The notes under the pieces were generated by a model, which did not search any database, was not told the DNA's origin, and saw only the letters and a list, made by a program, of their open reading frames with translations. This document shows, piece by piece, positions 43,362 through 51,326 of a stretch of 64,000 nt of DNA. The DNA comes from Agrococcus casei LMG 22410 (lineage in GTDB: Bacteria > Actinomycetota > Actinomycetes > Actinomycetales > Microbacteriaceae), in contig NZ_FUHU01000044.1 in the NCBI RefSeq assembly GCF_900163565.1, positions 146,119 through 210,118 of the forward strand, written 5' to 3'. The translations under genes were made by a program, and so were the position numbers. How positions within the stretch are numbered: position 1 is the first letter of the stretch; every line of letters begins with the position of its first letter.

Positions 43362-44321
43362 TCAGCCCTTGATCCAATTCTCGTTCGCGTCCCGCATGTA
43401 CCCCTCCACTTCGCCGGCGACGCCGACCGTCCCGTCGGTCATGACGGAGAGCTGGACTTCAGCGATCGAGCTGGCCTCGCCGTCGGAGTCAACGGAGCCA
43501 AGGCCTACCTCGAAGGCGTTGTCCGGGTCGGTCGCAGAGGCAGCGCAGTCGCCCACGACGATGGCCGACGAGTGGTCAGCCGCGACGAACGTGCCCTCCT
43601 CGGTGGCGTTGGGATCGAACTCGTCGATCGAGGTGGCGTCACTGGAATCCTGACCGAGGAGCGTTGCAACGGCAGAGGACTCGTCCAGGCCGGAGTTCTC
43701 GGCCGAGGTGTCGAGGAAGGTATCGATCATCTCCTGGCCGGTGAGCGTGTCGGGGACGGTGGCGTACTCCGAGAAGATCGAGTACCCCTCGCCCTTCTCT
43801 GCCAGACCCGTCCTGATGTCGTCCCAAGAGTCCTGACCGATCGAAGAGTAGTCGTCGCCCAGGACGCCAGCGCTGCTGTAGACCTCATCGAGCGTGCGGG
43901 CCAGGGAGTCGAGCGAGCTTTCGCCGGTGGCGTCGAGCAGCTGCTGCTCGCCCTCGGCGCGGGCGAGGTCTTCCGTGTTGTTCTCGATGAAACCGGACGG
44001 CTGCCCGTCGGCCCAGTCGAGGTTGAGCTCAGCGGCGCAGAACTCGGCGCCCTCAACGTCGTGGGCGCGGACGGTGAAGCCGTTGAGCACGAGCCCGTCG
44101 GCCTCGGAGCCCATCGCCTCGCGCAGGTCATCAGGCACCCGGACCGCGATCTCCTCGGCCGGCTCGATCCCGTTGACCTGGAACTCAAAGACATTGGCAG
44201 CGGCCTCGCCGCCGGTCTCGTCGGTGCCTGCGGAGGCGTCGGAGCCGCCTGAGCAGCCCGCCAGCAGCAGGGCGGTGCCTCCCAGGGCGGCAATGGTCGT
44301 CATCGTGGTGGTGCGGCGCAT
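43362..44321 (-). CDS. Island lipoprotein, function unknown
   Basis: 319 residues. Signal peptide with lipobox LAGC (Cys about residue 23), Ser/Gly/Glu-rich linker, and a very acidic mature domain (many Asp/Glu; pI clearly low). A region rich in Asp/Ser and short helices lies in the middle (about 120-220). Two cysteines pair plausibly (EFCAAEL and VVGDCAAS). No known domain. Surface lipoproteins on conjugative elements can block entry of related elements or mating-pair formation, but that role here is a guess. It is divergent from an XRE regulator 105 bases away. Confidence 0.7.
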   Translation of the reverse strand: MRRTTTMTTIAALGGTALLLAGCSGGSDASAGTDETGGEAAANVFEFQVNGIEPAEEIAVRVPDDLREAMGSEADGLVLNGFTVRAHDVEGAEFCAAELNLDWADGQPSGFIENNTEDLARAEGEQQLLDATGESSLDSLARTLDEVYSSAGVLGDDYSSIGQDSWDDIRTGLAEKGEGYSIFSEYATVPDTLTGQEMIDTFLDTSAENSGLDESSAVATLLGQDSSDATSIDEFDPNATEEGTFVAADHSSAIVVGDCAASATDPDNAFEVGLGSVDSDGEASSIAEVQLSVMTDGTVGVAGEVEGYMRDANENWIKG

Positions 44322-44425
44322 GGTGGTGAGCCTCTCTGGTCGTAGGTCGTGTCGTGTTCTATTCTATCGCGACCGGAACACATAGATCCTGGTTCACGTG
44401 GCTGATCAGGCTGACTCTGGAAGGT

Positions 44426-44695
44426 GTGTCCAGTGACGAGAGCCTGAGTTTCGAACCCCGCTTGCAGCGCGAGTTCGGTTCGAACCTGCGTGCATGGAGG
44501 ACGTCTCGGGGTCTGACGCAGGAAGCGCTGGCGGAAAAGCTGGAGCTGAGTTCTCGGTATCTGCGCACGCTTGAGACCGGGGCCGGAAACATCACCTTGC
44601 GAACGATGGAGCAGGTCGCGTACGCCCTCGGTGAGGACCCGATCGAGATGCTGTCCGGCTCCCGCCGGGATCAGACGAGGGGCTCCGACAGCTAG
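44426..44695 (+). CDS. XRE-family transcriptional regulator
   Basis: 89 residues from GTG 44426, preceded by GGAAGG; the upstream open codons (to 44354) lack a ribosome site. A Cro/CI-type helix-turn-helix fills residues about 12-66 (LQREFGSNLRAWRTSRGLTQEALAEKLELSSRYLRTLETGAGNITL). Very small, so probably DNA-binding only. Divergent from the lipoprotein gene, which it may control; a general island repressor is also possible. Confidence 0.82.
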   Translation: MSSDESLSFEPRLQREFGSNLRAWRTSRGLTQEALAEKLELSSRYLRTLETGAGNITLRTMEQVAYALGEDPIEMLSGSRRDQTRGSDS

Positions 44696-44704
44696 GTCGG
44701 TCTC

Positions 44705-44887
44705 TTACCCCTCCTCGAAGGCACCGGCCGGCTTGACGGCGACCTCCGCCACCGACACAGGGCCGTGGAGGAAACACGTGTGTACGCGCCAAATACCGCG
44801 GTCCGGCACGAAGACATAGGCGCGGTCAGTGAGCTCGGGCGGCGAGCATTCGAAGCACAGGCAGAGCCTCAGACCCCTATCCGACAT
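44705..44887 (-). CDS. Small ORF translationally coupled to ardA
   Basis: 60 residues. Its ATG overlaps the ardA stop as TGATG, so the same ribosomes could translate it. It has a CLCFEC cysteine cluster (residues 9-14) and a later Cys in WRVHTCFLHG, a possible small metal or disulfide fold. No known family. The tight coupling to an antirestriction gene makes an anti-defence or ArdA-accessory role plausible, not shown. The frame ends ten bases after the convergent XRE gene. Confidence 0.5.
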   Translation of the reverse strand: MSDRGLRLCLCFECSPPELTDRAYVFVPDRGIWRVHTCFLHGPVSVAEVAVKPAGAFEEG

Positions 44888-45432
44888 CAGAGGTTCCGAA
44901 ACACGAAGACACCGGACCCGGGCGCGTCCTCGACGGTGTGGTCAAAGGCCAGGTCCCGAGTCCAAGCTTCCCAGTCGAAGTAGCGCGCAACTTCCTCGGT
45001 GACATCACGGAGTAGGCCGATATCTTCGGCGAGGTTCTCTGCGTACTCGCGGAACGACCCCCATTCCCCGGCAAATCGCTCCTCGAAGTCAGACACGGAT
45101 GGCAGGTCGCCGGTCCCCTCGGCGACATAGTTGCCGCTCCGGACCCAGGCGATCAGGGCCGGGCGCAGGTGCTCGTCGACCTCTTCGACGACACGACCCC
45201 ACTCAGCAGCCTCGGCCGGGCTCATCTCGCGGTGGACCGGCATGTCGTCGACGTCGAGACACCACAACTCCTCACAGCTGGCGCGGCTGCCACCAGAGCC
45301 TCGGTGCACGTCCGCAATGGTGACCTCGTCGGCGGCGGTGGCGTTGAACCACTCGCCAACGAGCCGACCCGAGTTGTAGCAGCTCATACATCCGATCCAG
45401 ACCCGCATCGCGGGCGCGGTCGTGGTGGTCAT
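44887..45432 (-). CDS. ardA: Antirestriction protein ArdA
   Basis: 181 residues from ATG 45432. ArdA motifs are clear: MRVWIGCMSCYNSGRLVGEWF at the start, EELWCLDVDDMP, the acidic middle (SDFEERFAGEWGSFREYAENLAED) and YFDWEAWTRDLAFD at the end. The protein is strongly acidic, mimicking DNA to bind and inhibit type I restriction enzymes. Normal length. On the island it would protect incoming DNA in a new host. It is followed by a coupled 60-residue ORF. Confidence 0.93.
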   Translation of the reverse strand: MTTTTAPAMRVWIGCMSCYNSGRLVGEWFNATAADEVTIADVHRGSGGSRASCEELWCLDVDDMPVHREMSPAEAAEWGRVVEEVDEHLRPALIAWVRSGNYVAEGTGDLPSVSDFEERFAGEWGSFREYAENLAEDIGLLRDVTEEVARYFDWEAWTRDLAFDHTVEDAPGSGVFVFRNL

Positions 45433-45682
45433 GACGTCTCTCCTAAGTCGTAGTGGTGGAGAGGACGGCGGGCGCCGCTGGCAGCCGTGCTCAGGGAATC
45501 GGCGCACTTACATAGCACCCGCTCGCCCTCTCAGAAGAGATCCCGAGCCGCCTCCGGCGGCCTGGGCGCTATGTGGGCCGAATGTGGGCACAATCTGGCC
45601 CGGAAGTGACCACTCACGACCGAAGAAGAGCGTCTGGTCAGAAATGGCCCATCTGCGGCCCATCTGCGGGGCCTACCCCCGG
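45433..45682. other. Non-coding stretch between ardA and the IS3 element
   Basis: 250 bases upstream of ardA, expected to contain its promoter. Short direct repeats GGCCCATCTGCG (two copies near 45656-45680) and TGTGGGC occur. Single-stranded-origin promoters are known for leading-region ardA genes, but none can be claimed here. Nothing else recognised. Confidence 0.45.
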
Positions 45683-45702
45683 TTCGTGGACACGCGGGTT
45701 GT

Positions 45703-46608
45703 TTACGCTGCGAGCGCGAGTTTATCGGTGTAGGTGCGTTCGTAGGTGTTCGGGGACTGGTAGCGGCACCAGGAGTGGCGGCGCTTGGTGTTGTAGCGGG
45801 TCAGCCAGCGGAACATCGTGCGGCGGGCGGTGAGCTCGTCGGTGAAGCACGCGGCGTCGCGGAGGACCTCGCGTTTCGCCGTCGCGTTGAACGACTCCGC
45901 CATCGCGTTGTCGGCGCTGGAGCCGACGGCTCCCATCGACTGGGTCACGCCGAGCCGGGCGCAGAGATCGGCGTAGGCCTTCGAGGTGTAGACCGAACCG
46001 TGGTCGCTGTGGAAGATCGCTCCTGCCAGAGATCCACGGGTCGCGGCGGCGGCCTTGAGTGCATCAGCGACGAGGTCGGTTCGCATGTGGTCCGCGATCG
46101 CCCAGCCCACCAGGCGGCGGCTGTAGCAGTCGATCACCGTGGCGAGATACAGGTTCCCACCCCCGCCGGTCTCGGACAGCGGCAGGTAGGTGATGTCACC
46201 GACGTAGCGCCGGTTCGGCGCCTCGGCGGTGAAGTCCCGGCCCAGCAGGTCAGGAACGACCTGGTCGGCAGGCTCCGGCACCGTCGTGCGGTGCCGGCGC
46301 TTCTTGACGAACCCGGCGAGGCCAGCGGTCCGCATCACGCGGGCGACCCGCTTGTGGTTCACGCGGTCCTCGAGTGCGGCACCGTCGTTGAGCTCGGCCG
46401 TGATCCGTGGGACACCCTGAGCGTCGTCCTTGGCGTGGATGATGCGGATCCGCTCCAGCAGCTCCGCATCGTGGGCGGCTCTCTCGGCCCGTGCCGGGGC
46501 GCCTGCCTGCCAGGCGTAGTAGGAGGAACGCTCGATCTCGACGAGCTCGCACAGTCGCTTCACCGGGTAGGTGGCGTGGTGGTCGGCGACGAACTGGAGG
46601 CGACTCAC
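45703..46608 (-). CDS. IS3-family transposase OrfB (DDE integrase core)
   Basis: 301 residues. N-terminal HTH_21 region (ATYPVKRLCELVEIERSSYYAWQ), then an rve integrase core with Asp in YVGDITYLPL, Asp in FHSDHGSVYTS and Glu in ADNAMAESFNATAKREVL, then the C-terminal YNTKRRHSWCRYQSP. All three catalytic acids are present, so the element may still be active. It overlaps OrfA by four bases; the fusion transposase arises by frameshift. Confidence 0.92.
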   Translation of the reverse strand: MSRLQFVADHHATYPVKRLCELVEIERSSYYAWQAGAPARAERAAHDAELLERIRIIHAKDDAQGVPRITAELNDGAALEDRVNHKRVARVMRTAGLAGFVKKRRHRTTVPEPADQVVPDLLGRDFTAEAPNRRYVGDITYLPLSETGGGGNLYLATVIDCYSRRLVGWAIADHMRTDLVADALKAAAATRGSLAGAIFHSDHGSVYTSKAYADLCARLGVTQSMGAVGSSADNAMAESFNATAKREVLRDAACFTDELTARRTMFRWLTRYNTKRRHSWCRYQSPNTYERTYTDKLALAA

Positions 46609-46967
46609 CAGCGCGTCTCCCCAGCGAAATACTTAGCGGCTTTCTGGAGGATCTCCCGCTCCGTGGTGAGCTTCGTCGTCTCCGCTCTCAACTGGGCGTT
46701 CTCTGCTTCCAGGCGAGCGACGCGTTGCTCGAGCGGCTCATTGGGATCGGCCGTGCTGGGCGTCGGCGCGGACCGCAACGGACTATCGGTCAGCGTGCCG
46801 TCAGCCGCGGTCTTCTTCCCACTCCCGTGGGTCTCGAGCCACTGTCGCAGCGTGCCCCGGACGATCCCGAGGTCCTCCGCGATACCGCGGAGCGTCGCTC
46901 CCGGTGTCGACTCGTACAGGTCAACCGCCTGCTGGCGAAACTCTTCGGAGTAGTTCTTCCTGGCCAT
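46605..46967 (-). CDS. IS3-family transposase OrfA
   Basis: 120 residues. Helix-turn-helix (KNYSEEFRQQAVDLYESTPGATLRGIAEDLGIVRGTLRQW) and a leucine-zipper-like tail (LEQRVARLEAENAQLRAETTKLTTEREILQKAAKYF), the standard OrfA composition for binding IS ends and dimerising. Lies upstream of and overlaps OrfB. Confidence 0.92.
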   Translation of the reverse strand: MARKNYSEEFRQQAVDLYESTPGATLRGIAEDLGIVRGTLRQWLETHGSGKKTAADGTLTDSPLRSAPTPSTADPNEPLEQRVARLEAENAQLRAETTKLTTEREILQKAAKYFAGETRW

Positions 46968-47018
46968 GGTTCATAATCTCGCTTCCCCAGCAGATGCTGG
47001 AATCAGCGTGTCCACGAA

Positions 47019-48039
47019 CAAGGGTCAGGCCCCGCTTGACCGCCGACGGTTGCCGCCCATGCTTGGCGACGTACTCCTCGATGAGACTGTTCTTGACCTG
47101 CTCGATACTCTCGATCCCCACACCGCCGGTCGTGCGGCGGGAGAACGCCGCGATCAGTTCCGCTGGAACGCCCCGGATCTCCCACCCGGTATTGCGATCC
47201 TTGCCACGGTCGACCGCCGTCCACGCGACGCCGAGCAGTCGTGCGGTGTGGTCGGTGACGAACGCGTTGTAGGACTCCGACAGGGCAACTGCTGCCCGGT
47301 GCAGGCGACGAGAATCCAGGGTGCGCCAGCGCCCGTCTACGCCCTGCGCCTTGTTCGACACCACGACATGCGTGTGCAGTTGCGGGTCGGCTGCACGGGA
47401 ATCGTAATGATCGAACGCGGTCGCGATCACCCCGGTGATCGGCATCTGCGCGATCCCTCCCGCACCCACACGCGTGACCGCGACGCGATCTTCCAGCAAC
47501 GCGATCGTGTCACGCATCGCCGCGTGATGCGCCTGCGCAATCAGCGCTTGCGTTCCCGCATCCACCACACCCCAGATCGCGCTCACCGACTTCGGCGGCG
47601 AGAACGTCAGATCGAAACCCGCAACCGCGGTGCGCGGAGCCTTCGCAACCTCCTCCTCACGAATCTGCGCCTCCGCTTGCGCAAACGCTTCACCCTGCAA
47701 TCCGGGATCAAGCTCCGCAACCCTCGCCGCAACCCGCTCACCCAAAGGCCGAAGCGCCGGGAACCTCTTGCCGAGCTTCTGCCCCGTGACCGGATGGATA
47801 CCCTCGCCCAGCAACCGGGCCAGCTGCTCCTCGGTCACCCTGTCACCCTCCGCGAGGGAGGACGAACGGCCATCCTGGAGACTCACCAGACCAGTACCGA
47901 CCCAGGTACCTGGCGGGCTGCCCAACTCGGTGTAATACCGAGTCAACGGACTACTCATATCGCGGTCGCCGTCGCCGACAACGACCGAGTGCAGCAGGTA
48001 CTCGTAGCCCTTACCGGACGACATCACCCGGATCGTCAT
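47019..48039 (-). pseudogene. MobF-family relaxase (TrwC/TraA-like), C-terminal part removed by IS
   Basis: About 340 N-terminal residues of a relaxase that is normally 1000 or more residues. Readable motifs are FDLTFSPPKSVSAIWGVVD, the metal-binding PQLHTHVVVSNKA and VGAGGIAQMPITGVIATAFDHYDSR. The frame then enters the IS end (KRGLTLVRGH...) and stops within it. Helicase domains and the rest of the gene are absent on the far side of the IS. It is a different relaxase family from the one at 40.2 kb, so it is a relic of a second conjugative element. Confidence 0.85.
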
Positions 48040-48256
48040 GACCACAGCGGCCCCTCCCCGACACCACCGCGGAAGGGGCGATATCAGGGGTCAGGTGCGC
48101 GCGCAGCGCGGGCCTCGCACTCCTAGTGCCAGACGTGTGGGGAGACTCCTCATAACTGAAACTACAAGAGTCGCGCGATATCAAAGGTGACCGGCGCATG
48201 GTAGTTCAAGCTACTCTGCAAGGGCACACATTCGTCACCCTGATTCATTTCAACGC
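48040..48256. other. Upstream region of the broken MobF relaxase
   Basis: About 217 bases with GC-rich inverted segments (CGCGCGCAGCGCG near 48096-48108; CCGCGGAAGGGGCG) and an AT-richer part (48150-48240). In MobF systems oriT often lies upstream of the relaxase, so a relic transfer origin is possible; no nic motif recognised. Confidence 0.35.
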
Positions 48257-48541
48257 TCAGCGAAGCAGTCGCACCGTCACTCTCGCCTCAGCCTGGTGGT
48301 CGCCAACCGTGCTACCGTTGTAGCGGCGAAACGCCCGGCTGAACGCTGAGACATACGCGAAGCCGAGGTGGTGCGACACCCAATTTGCCTGTTGGTCCGC
48401 ATAGAGCCAGCTCATGGCGCGCTGCATGCGCAGTCCATTACGCCACTCGGCGAAGGTGAAATCGGAGTGCACAGTGAAGGCACGTCTGATGCTGCGCGAC
48501 TTGGTGCCGAGCGCTTGAGCCCAATCGTCCGCGTTGGAGGC
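48257..48541 (-). pseudogene. AraC-family regulator, C-terminal DNA-binding fragment
   Basis: About 95 residues with AraC-type double helix-turn-helix features: RSIRRAFTVHSDFTFAEWRNGLRMQRAMSWL and WVSHHLGFAYVSAFSRAFRRYNGSTVGDHQ. No N-terminal sensing domain is joined to it; upstream the frame runs antisense to another AraC fragment that begins at the same place. Remnant of a regulator cut by rearrangement. Confidence 0.7.
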
Positions 48542-48821
48542 GTCCTTCTCGGAAGCTACGTTGGAAGAACTCGCCGCTGACGTGTCCATCAGCGCCAGGC
48601 AGCTCCAGCGCCTGTTCATCGAGGGGACCGGACTGAAATTCGCGCAGTGGCGCAACCGCGCCCGCCTCAACCAAGCGATCGCCAGTCTCCGTACCGAAGA
48701 CAACCTCGGCACCGCGATGGGAGCCTCAACATTCTCAACTAAGCAAGGATTGTTGCGGGCACTCAGCCGCGAATGCGGTACCCCGATCGACCAGTTGACG
48801 GCAGAGCACGCGGCCGCCTAA
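48534..48821 (+). pseudogene. AraC-family regulator fragment, opposite orientation
   Basis: 95 residues beginning in an AraC DNA-binding domain: LEELAADVSISARQLQRLFIEGTGLKFAQWRNRARLNQAIASL, then a weaker second helix-turn-helix. No sensing domain and no convincing ribosome site. It abuts the reverse-strand AraC fragment head to head within a few bases, so both are probably debris of one recombination event. Confidence 0.6.
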
Positions 48822-48849
48822 ACCGATGCTCAAGAGCGAGAGGCAGGCA

Positions 48850-49671
48850 TCAATCCCCCGCGGACCTATTGGCATGTGGCAAGCCTTTTCCCAAGGCCGC
48901 GTTATTCCCGATTTCGGTAAGAGGTGTGACTGCTTCGGCGGCGTAGCGAGACGGCGCGATGCCGAAAAAGTTGCTGAAGGCGCGCGAGAAACTGTTGGGG
49001 CTCTCGTAACCGACGCGGTGACTGACTGCGGTGACATTCGCGCCCGTCTTCAGCAGACGCGCCGCTGCTTGGAGACGATTGCGCCGCCGCCACTCACGCA
49101 GCGTGTAACCGGTCTCCGCGAGGAAAGTACGCTCCAAGCTCCTGCTGCTGAGATGCACTTCGGAAGCCCAGCGGGCGATCAATCGATCATCGCCGGGGTT
49201 GAACAGCAACGCATTGGCCACCGTCAGTGCAGCCGGAGTGCTCGGTAGCGGCAACGCGCCGCCGCCTAGTATTCGCCGCTCCAAAATCGAGAGCACCTGA
49301 CGCTCGACATTAGCCTGCGGCCTGATGAGCGTGGTCGTGTAACTCTGGTGCAGGGCCAGAAAACAGATCTTCTCTCGATCCGTTATCTGGACGACCGTGA
49401 TATCCGACAGCACCGTTGCGGTGAGCCGATACTCGAACCAGAAAGGAAGCAGGATCGAATCGGCCTGCACCCGTACCGAGTGTCGAGTCCCCATTGGAAG
49501 CCACAGGACGTCATTAGCCGACAGTTCGATCTGTTGATTTGACAGAAAGAAGCGCGAAGAGCCGGCGACCTGCCAGAAGGCCACGCCTTCATCTACGTGT
49601 TGACGATCGATGACGTCGACGCTGGGGATCCTCAATGAGAAATCAGTGTCCACAGCCTGGTCGATCTTCAC
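48850..49671 (-). CDS. AraC-family regulator of the siderophore cluster
   Basis: 273 residues. An N-terminal cupin-like sensor part (about 25-110) is followed by an AraC DNA-binding domain (about 170-250): WASEVHLSSRSLERTFLAETGYTLREWRRRNRLQAAARLL and VTAVSHRVGYESPNSFSRAFSNFFGIAPSRY. It is divergent from the siderophore-binding lipoprotein gene with an iron box between. AraC regulators of siderophore loci (AlcR, YbtA types) activate uptake genes when the siderophore is present; that role is inferred. Confidence 0.88.
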   Translation of the reverse strand: MKIDQAVDTDFSLRIPSVDVIDRQHVDEGVAFWQVAGSSRFFLSNQQIELSANDVLWLPMGTRHSVRVQADSILLPFWFEYRLTATVLSDITVVQITDREKICFLALHQSYTTTLIRPQANVERQVLSILERRILGGGALPLPSTPAALTVANALLFNPGDDRLIARWASEVHLSSRSLERTFLAETGYTLREWRRRNRLQAAARLLKTGANVTAVSHRVGYESPNSFSRAFSNFFGIAPSRYAAEAVTPLTEIGNNAALGKGLPHANRSAGD

Positions 49672-49742
49672 CGTTGCCTCTCCGCGTGTCGATGTTGTCG
49701 TGTTCGGCTAGATACCTGTCGAATCGAGCACCGTTCCGTCAC

Positions 49743-49761
49743 CTAGTTTAGCCTAACCTAA
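49743..49761. promoter_or_regulatory. IdeR/DtxR iron box
   Basis: The 19 bases CTAGTTTAGCCTAACCTAA match the DtxR/IdeR consensus TTAGGTTAGSCTAACCTAA at 17 positions; the right half is perfect. It lies between the AraC gene and the siderophore-binding lipoprotein gene, so iron-loaded DtxR/IdeR probably represses the cluster. Confidence 0.8.
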
Positions 49762-49900
49762 TTTCGGTACGATCATTGACTGTACGAGCCATTCCACGCA
49801 TGCCTGCGGCGACTGAATCGGCCCTTACGGGCCGTAGCCAAATGCGACAACACCCACCCGCCCACGCCATTGCTCCGAAGAAAGCAGGGTCCAGTTCCAC

Positions 49901-50944
49901 ATGTCCGTTTCCCCCTCCGCCGATACCCGCGCCCCATGGAAGCGCTTCGTCGTGGCCACCACGACGATGCTGGTTCTACTCACCTCTGGTTGCACCGCCG
50001 CAGACGACAACTCGACGCCTGGCGACAGTTCCACCCCATCGGGACCCTATCCGATCACGGTCGAGAATTTCGATGGCGGTGTGACGATCGACAAGGCCCC
50101 CGAACGCATCGTGGTCCTGGAGCAGGACCAGGCCATCGAGGTCATCGATCTTCTGGGTTACTCTGACCACGTGATCGCCTACGCCCAGCCCGAGGCAGTC
50201 GTCGACCGACCCTACTTACCGGCGGAATTTCTTCGCGGCGGGGAGAAATTCAATGATGGATTGATCCCGGCCAACCCGGGAACGATCTCGCCCGAAGCGG
50301 TTGCCGCGCTCGATCCGGATCTCATCATCGGCCCCGACTACCTCGACGAGAGCGACATCGAAAAACTCAATGCCATTGCGCCGCTCGTGACGACGGCCTC
50401 CGGGAACGATGATGACCAGGAGATCGTCGAAAACACCTTCCTGGCGCTGGGAAAGACCAAGAAAGACGCTGCAGCATTTCATGACGCGGCCGTGGACATT
50501 CTGCACAATTATGGCGAATCCACCTTCGGTAGCACCAAGCTGGTCCTTGACTACTTCCGCGCCGACGAAGAAGACCTCGGCTCACCCAACTTCGGCTCGA
50601 AAATCTACTTCGAAACAGGTCTGGAGCGCGGACCGCTGACGGCCAAGGTGAAAAGCACCGGGGAATCCCAGACACTCTCATGGGAGAACTTCGGTGATCT
50701 GGCGCAAGCCGACATCTTCCTCATCGCGAGTATTGTCCCGGACGAAACTCGCGCGGTTCTCGAAGCGGATCCTCGTTGGGCGGATCTACCTGCCGTCAAG
50801 AATGATCTTGTTTTCTATCAAGGAGATCCTGAGCTGGAGACCTCGACGAGCAATCCGCTGACGCCACTCGGAGCCCAGCATTTCGTCGACACCTTCGGCG
50901 CCCAACTCGCCGAACGCCTGCACGCCGCAGGCCTCGTCGATTGA
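49901..50944 (+). CDS. Siderophore ABC transporter substrate-binding lipoprotein (FecB/FepB-like)
   Basis: 347 residues. Signal peptide ending in lipobox TSGC (Cys about residue 31), then a class III binding protein fold: FDGGVTIDKAPERIVVLEQDQAIEVIDLLG, ISPEAVAALDPDLIIGPDYLDESDIEKLNAIAPLV, a long backbone helix and the closing LGAQHFVDTFGAQLAERL. It captures a ferric siderophore for the FecCD permeases encoded downstream. The start is ATG 49901. It is followed by 382 non-coding bases before the monooxygenase gene. Confidence 0.92.
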   Translation: MSVSPSADTRAPWKRFVVATTTMLVLLTSGCTAADDNSTPGDSSTPSGPYPITVENFDGGVTIDKAPERIVVLEQDQAIEVIDLLGYSDHVIAYAQPEAVVDRPYLPAEFLRGGEKFNDGLIPANPGTISPEAVAALDPDLIIGPDYLDESDIEKLNAIAPLVTTASGNDDDQEIVENTFLALGKTKKDAAAFHDAAVDILHNYGESTFGSTKLVLDYFRADEEDLGSPNFGSKIYFETGLERGPLTAKVKSTGESQTLSWENFGDLAQADIFLIASIVPDETRAVLEADPRWADLPAVKNDLVFYQGDPELETSTSNPLTPLGAQHFVDTFGAQLAERLHAAGLVD

Positions 50945-51326
50945 TGACTTCCTATCCCCGTCGGCTGTCACCTTTGGGCACGAACAGCCCTGCTCTCGAA
51001 ACTGAAACGTGACAGCCGGTGCGGGGCGATGGAACGCTCATAGGGAGATAAGCCGACAGGTCTTCTCGTGCAGCACCCCACGGGTCCATTTGGCACGGAG
51101 GCCGAGACCGATCCTAGGAGCGAGAAGCGAACCGCTTATCGAAGCGCCAGTAGAGACTAGAAGCTCGAAAGGTTGCGTCCTTGCGGCAGCTCACGAACGA
51201 CGACTTCAGAAAACCTGGTAAGTGATGCAGAGGAAGCCCACCGATTGTTCGAGCGTTCCCGCTGAGCGAGTCCGAAGAGCACAACGGGCCCATGCACGCG
51301 TCGCCCGGCAGGAATAAGGAAACGCA
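50945..51326. other. 382-base intergenic region with a long inverted repeat
   Basis: No supported gene. CCCCGTCGGCTGTCAC (50956-50971) pairs with GTGACAGCCGGTGCGGGG (51009-51026), a stem of about 16 base pairs with two extra bases on one side, 12 bases after the binding-protein stop. It could be a terminator or attenuator that lowers expression of the downstream genes. The rest (51030-51310) shows nothing I can name; a ribosome site GGAATAAGGA precedes the next gene. Confidence 0.55.

Larger units (their letters stand above)
45683..47018 (-). mobile_element. IS3-family insertion sequence
   Basis: About 1336 bases. Ends carry the inverted repeat TTCGTGGACACGC (45683-45695) and its complement (47006-47018). 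It encodes two overlapping frames, OrfA and OrfB, on the reverse strand, the arrangement that uses -1 frameshifting. A clear target duplication is not seen, in line with a deletion next to the element. It truncates a MobF-type relaxase gene. Confidence 0.82.
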
